This document shows positions 60,345 through 64,000 of a DNA stretch of 64,000 nt, in pieces. The position numbers and the translations under genes are program-made. Location: the NCBI RefSeq assembly GCF_003864295.1, contig NZ_BDQK01000017.1, positions 310,001 to 374,000 of the forward strand. Reading direction: 5' to 3'. The notes under the pieces were generated by a model. That model saw only the letters and a program-made list of their open reading frames with translations, was not told the origin of the DNA and ran no database searches. How positions within the stretch are numbered: position 1 is the first letter of the stretch; each line of letters begins with the position of its first letter. Origin of the DNA: Aphanothece sacrum FPU1. Its GTDB lineage: Bacteria > Cyanobacteriota > Cyanobacteriia > Cyanobacteriales > Microcystaceae.

Positions 60345-60440
60345 CAGACCTTATGTCTGATACTATAGGAACGAAACCTCCCTTCGGATGCAAAAATTAA
60401 ACCCGCGTAGGCGGGTTTTGTTTTTATAGCTTAACCCTTT
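60345..60440. repeat. Dispersed modular palindromic repeat (copy at 60.4 kb)
   Basis: The modules are CCTTATGTCTGATACTATAG, GGAACGAAACC, a hairpin AACCCGC-GTAG-GCGGGTT (60400-60417), TTTATAGCTTAACCC and TTAAGGTTTTCA. They share order with 33592-33772 and 20872-21050. The hairpin arms differ from other copies in a base-paired way. Confidence 0.75.
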
Positions 60441-60453
60441 AAGGTTTTCAACA

Positions 60454-60566
60454 GGTGGGTTACGGCGCGGACAGGAAAACTAGATTAGAATTCACAAATT
60501 ATAGCCCGCGCCTAACCCACCCTACGATATATAAGATTTTGTTATCATCACAGGTACGGGAGAGCC
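60454..60566. mobile_element. MITE-like element, GGCTCTCCCG-ended family, truncated copy 3
   Basis: GGTGGGTTACGGCGCGG and AGCCCGCGCCTAACCCACC form the internal arms, and the right end is CAGGTACGGGAGAGCC as in copy 2. The left end GGCTCTCCCG is missing; the modular repeat at 60345-60440 lies there instead. Confidence 0.7.
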
Positions 60567-60577
60567 TTAAATTTTAT

Positions 60578-63500
60578 CTATGTAACTTGTTCTTCAATCC
60601 ATTTAATAATATCTTCAATTAAATTATCTTTGATAATAAAGTTAGTTAATTCAGCAATATATTCTTGAGAAATAATTGCGATCGCGCCTTGAAATTTCCT
60701 CAACATTTCTAACAAATTATGGGATAAATTTGAAGTATTAAAAGGATCATAAAACAACCAAATAAACTGAGTATTAGGGGCATGACGTTGTAAAATATTC
60801 CAATAAAGTCGTAATTTAGCCATTGTTTCAGGAAGACCATATTCAAAAGTAGAACAACCTTGTTCTAACATTTGATCATAAATATCAATTAAAGGATTAT
60901 CAGGCTCAATAAATCGACTACTATCAATCCAAATTAGATGAATTTTCTCAAACTCCTGACGTTGTTTAATAGTTTGTTGTAATTGTTCTAATAAAGAAAG
61001 AGTCGAATTAAATTTTGTGAAAGAAACAGACGAAGAAATCCCCTTAACCTCTTTATTTTTAGTTTTAATAAGGTCAGTAGATAGAGGACTTTGATGCCAA
61101 GCTTGATAGAATTGTGCATAGGATAAATGATGAGAACAGTGCCAAAGAACTTGATAACAAGCTAAATCAGGCTGTTTACTTTCTGATTCATTAAACAAGT
61201 AATCTCGTAATTCTGTCACCATCTGAGACATTTGGGAAACTGATATTAAAGCCATTAAACTATGAGCTACTTCCATTCGCACAGATAAATCTTTTACTGT
61301 TTGCAGTTGTTTAATTAAAACCGCGATCGCTTCCTTATTACCTGGAGCAATTTTACCCAAACTTTTAGCCGCACAACGACGAGTTTCTAAATTAGTACTC
61401 CTTTGAAGCAGACGAATTAAAGTAGCGATCGCGGCTGGATTATTAAGTCCAATTTCCCCTAAACTTTCAGTAGCTAAACTACGAATATCTCTATCTTGTG
61501 TTGACCCGATTAACTGGATCAAAGTCCGTAAAGATTCTAAATTATTAGGATCAATTTTACCTAAACTGGCTGCCGCTTGACGACGGGTAAATTCATTCGT
61601 TGAAGTTTGCAATAATTCGAGCAGAACACTTATCGCATCAGGATTCCCCGGATCAAACTTGCCTAAATGTTCTGCTACTTCTCGATGAGTAGCCTCATCA
61701 TTCGTTTCCTGCATTAACTCAATAGAAGTTGCAATAATTTTAGGATTTGTCGGGGCGATTTTACCTAAACTATCTAAAGATTCTTTGCGTAATAATAATT
61801 GCTCTCCAGACACTAACAATTGTTCTAAGGCTGTGATAGCTTCTCGATTACCTGTCCCGATTTTTCCTAAACTACTAACAGCTATCCAACGTGTATAAAT
61901 ATCTTCAGTATCCCCTAAAAGATTAACCAAAGCCGTAATGATTTGAGCATTGCCTCGAGAGACTTCTCCGAGACTATAGACAGCTTCACGGCGAATCACC
62001 TCTGGAGTGGTTGGTTTCGTTAATTGTATCAGAACCGCGATCGCCGTTGGATTACCAGGGTCAATTTTTTCCAGACTTTCGGCCGTTTGTCGGCGAATTG
62101 CTCCATCTTTAATAGTACGAATTAATTGAACTAAAACCGCGATCGCAGTAGCATTACCTTGACCAATCACTTCTAGACACTGAAATACTCGTCTTCTTAA
62201 CGCGGGGGAAGGTTGATCATGAAGCAAATATACTAAAGCATTAATAGCCTCAAGATTTTTCTTACCAATTTTTTCTAACCCAGAAAAACCAATCTGACGG
62301 ACTTGTTCAGTTTTTTGTGTTTCTATAAGATTAATAAAAGTAGCGATCGCTTGAGAATTACCAGGATCAATAATACCTAATGTTTCTGCTGCTAACCAAC
62401 CCAAAGATTCCGAAGGAAATTTTTTCAAATATTGACCAGTTTTACGAATGGCCAGAGGGTTTCCTTTACCAATCATAGCTAAATAATGAAACCCTTCTGA
62501 TGGTAAAAGGTGATCTTGAGGAGATTCAATTAAATTAAACAGAGACTCAATAGCTAAAGAGGGAATAAATTGTTTAATAGATTCTCGCGCATAATCAACT
62601 AAGGGGTTCTGAGAAAATAGATTTTCAGAGTTACTTCCCCCTGTCTCGAAACCCCATTTTATTAATTGTTGACTCATTTCAGGGCCATAAGAACAAGTCG
62701 AAAATTCTTTGACAATGGAGACAGCCAAAAAATAAGCCCGTAACCCATAAAAATTAACTGGGCCACAATCATCACAGAAAGTTATTAAAGCTTGAATAAA
62801 GGCTTCTTTTTGCTCAATATCGATATCTTCTCGTCCTAACCAAAAACCCATAATTCCTTGCCACTGAGGGTCAAAAATTGGGAATTCTTGTTCAGATATT
62901 GCCTTATGAGGTTGCTCGAAAAAAAACTTCCAATCATCAATTGCTAGAGACGCAAAATAATCTTGAAAACTGCGATCGCCGAAACTATAATAATAATTTT
63001 CTCCGGTTTCCCCAATAACTCCTCTAGGGACTAACCACTTTAACTGAACGGCTAACTTAACCCAAGCAGATTCTTCTCCTAAACTATCCTCAATCATCTT
63101 TTGAGATATAATAGAAGACCATTCCCCCTGACATTGAGCAGATAGAGCTAAAGTAGTCAAAGCGTTATTTAACTGTTGTTGTTGTTGGGGAGTAGTGGTG
63201 ATATTTTCGGCTTGCCATTGATAAAATTCTTTGATTAACTGTTGATAAAGTTGGGCAGTTGTTTGAGGTAAATGTCCCGGTGATTTTTGCCACAAACGAC
63301 ACAATAAAGCTAAACGTAAGGGATTTTTAATGAGATCATCAATCCATAGGTTGCCTAATTCATCAAGGGTTCGATATAATTGACGGACTAAATCTTCAGT
63401 TTCGGCTGCTTGTTCCAAAAAACTGACACTTGGACGGAAACACTGCTCAATAAATTGCTGAACTCCCACAGGATAAGACAATTCTTCTGTTTTATACAGT

Positions 63501-64000
63501 TCATAATGGGATAATGTTTGAGTTTGAGTTTGCCAAGTTTGAGTTTGACAAGAAACAATGACTTGACTATTATCTATCCATCCTTGGAGTTGTTGTTGTA
63601 AATATTCCAAGGTAGATGAAGGAGACTGACTCTCACCTTCTGCAAATAAATAGTCCATCCCATCTAATAAAAACCAAATATGACCGCTATTTAAGAGGTT
63701 TTCAAAAGATTCTTGCCAATTAATAATGGGAACAGTATCTCCCTTATAATAGTTAGAAGCTTGAGATAGCCATTTTTCGTAGAGATATTCTCTTAATGAA
63801 CTCGTTTTTAATATAGTAGGAGAAACCCAAATCGGTATATCATCTGTTTGTTCTAAAACCCAATGAGCAATTTTTTGTAGCATTAGGGTTTTACCAGACC
63901 CTGATTCCCCAATAATGGCTATTTTACGCCCTTGGGTGCCATTTTTTCCTAATTGTAATACCTGTTCAAAAAATTCTTCTTCTTGATAGATCTGACTAAC
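60578..64000 (-). CDS. NACHT NTPase with HEAT repeats (5' end beyond window)
   Basis: The frame stays open to the window edge. The listed start at 63883 is internal, because Walker A GESGSGKT is encoded just before it (about 63893-63916). The visible part has more than 1,100 residues. The NACHT domain includes Walker B-like IWFLLDGMDYLFAEG. Winged-helix/STAND linker regions follow (NPLRLALLCRLWQKSPGHLP; YSFGDRSFQDYFASLAIDD), then about a dozen HEAT repeats of about 31 residues (480-880) with the unit GNxxAIxxLxxLL. A C-terminal alpha/beta region follows. Such NACHT-HEAT proteins are common signalling or antiphage sensors in cyanobacteria. No effector domain is visible; it may lie N-terminal, outside the window. 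Confidence 0.85.
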   Translation of the reverse strand, partial: VSQIYQEEEFFEQVLQLGKNGTQGRKIAIIGESGSGKTLMLQKIAHWVLEQTDDIPIWVSPTILKTSSLREYLYEKWLSQASNYYKGDTVPIINWQESFENLLNSGHIWFLLDGMDYLFAEGESQSPSSTLEYLQQQLQGWIDNSQVIVSCQTQTWQTQTQTLSHYELYKTEELSYPVGVQQFIEQCFRPSVSFLEQAAETEDLVRQLYRTLDELGNLWIDDLIKNPLRLALLCRLWQKSPGHLPQTTAQLYQQLIKEFYQWQAENITTTPQQQQQLNNALTTLALSAQCQGEWSSIISQKMIEDSLGEESAWVKLAVQLKWLVPRGVIGETGENYYYSFGDRSFQDYFASLAIDDWKFFFEQPHKAISEQEFPIFDPQWQGIMGFWLGREDIDIEQKEAFIQALITFCDDCGPVNFYGLRAYFLAVSIVKEFSTCSYGPEMSQQLIKWGFETGGSNSENLFSQNPLVDYARESIKQFIPSLAIESLFNLIESPQDHLLPSEGFHYLAMIGKGNPLAIRKTGQYLKKFPSESLGWLAAETLGIIDPGNSQAIATFINLIETQKTEQVRQIGFSGLEKIGKKNLEAINALVYLLHDQPSPALRRRVFQCLEVIGQGNATAIAVLVQLIRTIKDGAIRRQTAESLEKIDPGNPTAIAVLIQLTKPTTPEVIRREAVYSLGEVSRGNAQIITALVNLLGDTEDIYTRWIAVSSLGKIGTGNREAITALEQLLVSGEQLLLRKESLDSLGKIAPTNPKIIATSIELMQETNDEATHREVAEHLGKFDPGNPDAISVLLELLQTSTNEFTRRQAAASLGKIDPNNLESLRTLIQLIGSTQDRDIRSLATESLGEIGLNNPAAIATLIRLLQRSTNLETRRCAAKSLGKIAPGNKEAIAVLIKQLQTVKDLSVRMEVAHSLMALISVSQMSQMVTELRDYLFNESESKQPDLACYQVLWHCSHHLSYAQFYQAWHQSPLSTDLIKTKNKEVKGISSSVSFTKFNSTLSLLEQLQQTIKQRQEFEKIHLIWIDSSRFIEPDNPLIDIYDQMLEQGCSTFEYGLPETMAKLRLYWNILQRHAPNTQFIWLFYDPFNTSNLSHNLLEMLRKFQGAIAIISQEYIAELTNFIIKDNLIEDIIKWIEEQVT

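Noticed and set aside
1-64000. tRNA or rRNA genes
   Set aside because: I scanned the intergenic gaps for cloverleaf-like sequence with GGTTC-A-A-type arms and for rRNA motifs and recognised none. A covariance search (tRNAscan-SE, Infernal) would settle it.

Overview
The window reads as a chromosomal segment of a low-GC cyanobacterium. It carries many copies of the HIP1 octamer GCGATCGC. It also has genes for chlorophyll synthesis (chlM), phycobilisome handling (an nblB-like HEAT protein and a CpcS/CpeS-type lyase), NDH-1 CO2 uptake (ndhF, ndhD, Cup protein), a Psb34-like membrane protein, phylloquinone synthesis (menB), hopanoids (shc, hpnA) and several PEP-CTERM proteins. A unicellular Crocosphaera/Cyanothece/Gloeothece-like host is my inference; nothing here fixes the genus. 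I recognised no rRNA, tRNA or CRISPR array.

Layout. 1-5.4 kb: a partial amidase gene, then an RND efflux pair (adaptor and AcrB-type pump) separated by a 7-bp tandem repeat. 5.8-8.8 kb: a PEP-CTERM protein and a duplicated coiled-coil/PD-(D/E)XK gene flanking a DUF433-DUF5615 toxin-antitoxin-like pair. 9.1-11.1 kb: squalene-hopene cyclase. 11.3-16.9 kb: a CO2-uptake operon, ndhF - Tat-exported beta-carbonic anhydrase - ndhD - Cup. A PII-like gene and a tiny Lys-rich gene follow on the other strand. 17.6-21.9 kb: Psb34-like, menB, rnhA, chlM and panB, with several MITE-like repeats in the gaps. 22.0-26.8 kb: three consecutive secreted PEP-CTERM phosphorus-scavenging enzymes (alkaline phosphatase, glycerophosphodiesterase, phytase-like esterase). 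27-31.4 kb: a small membrane protein, a CPA antiporter, proA and a small membrane protein.

31.5-37.4 kb is an accessory, defence-like island. It holds a superfamily II helicase, a ribbon-helix-helix antitoxin with a decapitated PIN toxin, a NACHT NTPase with a coding hexanucleotide repeat, a subtilase remnant and a xisH/xisI pair. 37.5-45.5 kb: hpnA, a CheW-like protein, a second DUF433/PIN-like pair, a DUF1611 protein, dpsA, a [2Fe-2S] thioredoxin-like protein, a shortened orphan Cup paralogue and a frameshifted gene. 45.5-52.9 kb: mutS2 with a repeat-derived insertion, an M20 amidohydrolase, chrA and an M3 oligopeptidase. 53.0-55.6 kb: a restriction-modification locus. The XcyI-like nuclease ends on an A9 run containing the dnaX-type slippery heptamer, and the methyltransferase frame has no ATG start, so the two may be joined by -1 frameshifting. 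55.7-58.7 kb: nblB-like, CpcS/CpeS-like, map and a small toxin/immunity-like pair. 59.0-64.0 kb: a GH15-like protein and a large NACHT-HEAT protein cut by the window edge.

The intergenic DNA is rich in short mobile palindromes. At least four families recur within the window. One has visibly truncated a toxin gene, and another resembles sequence found inside mutS2.
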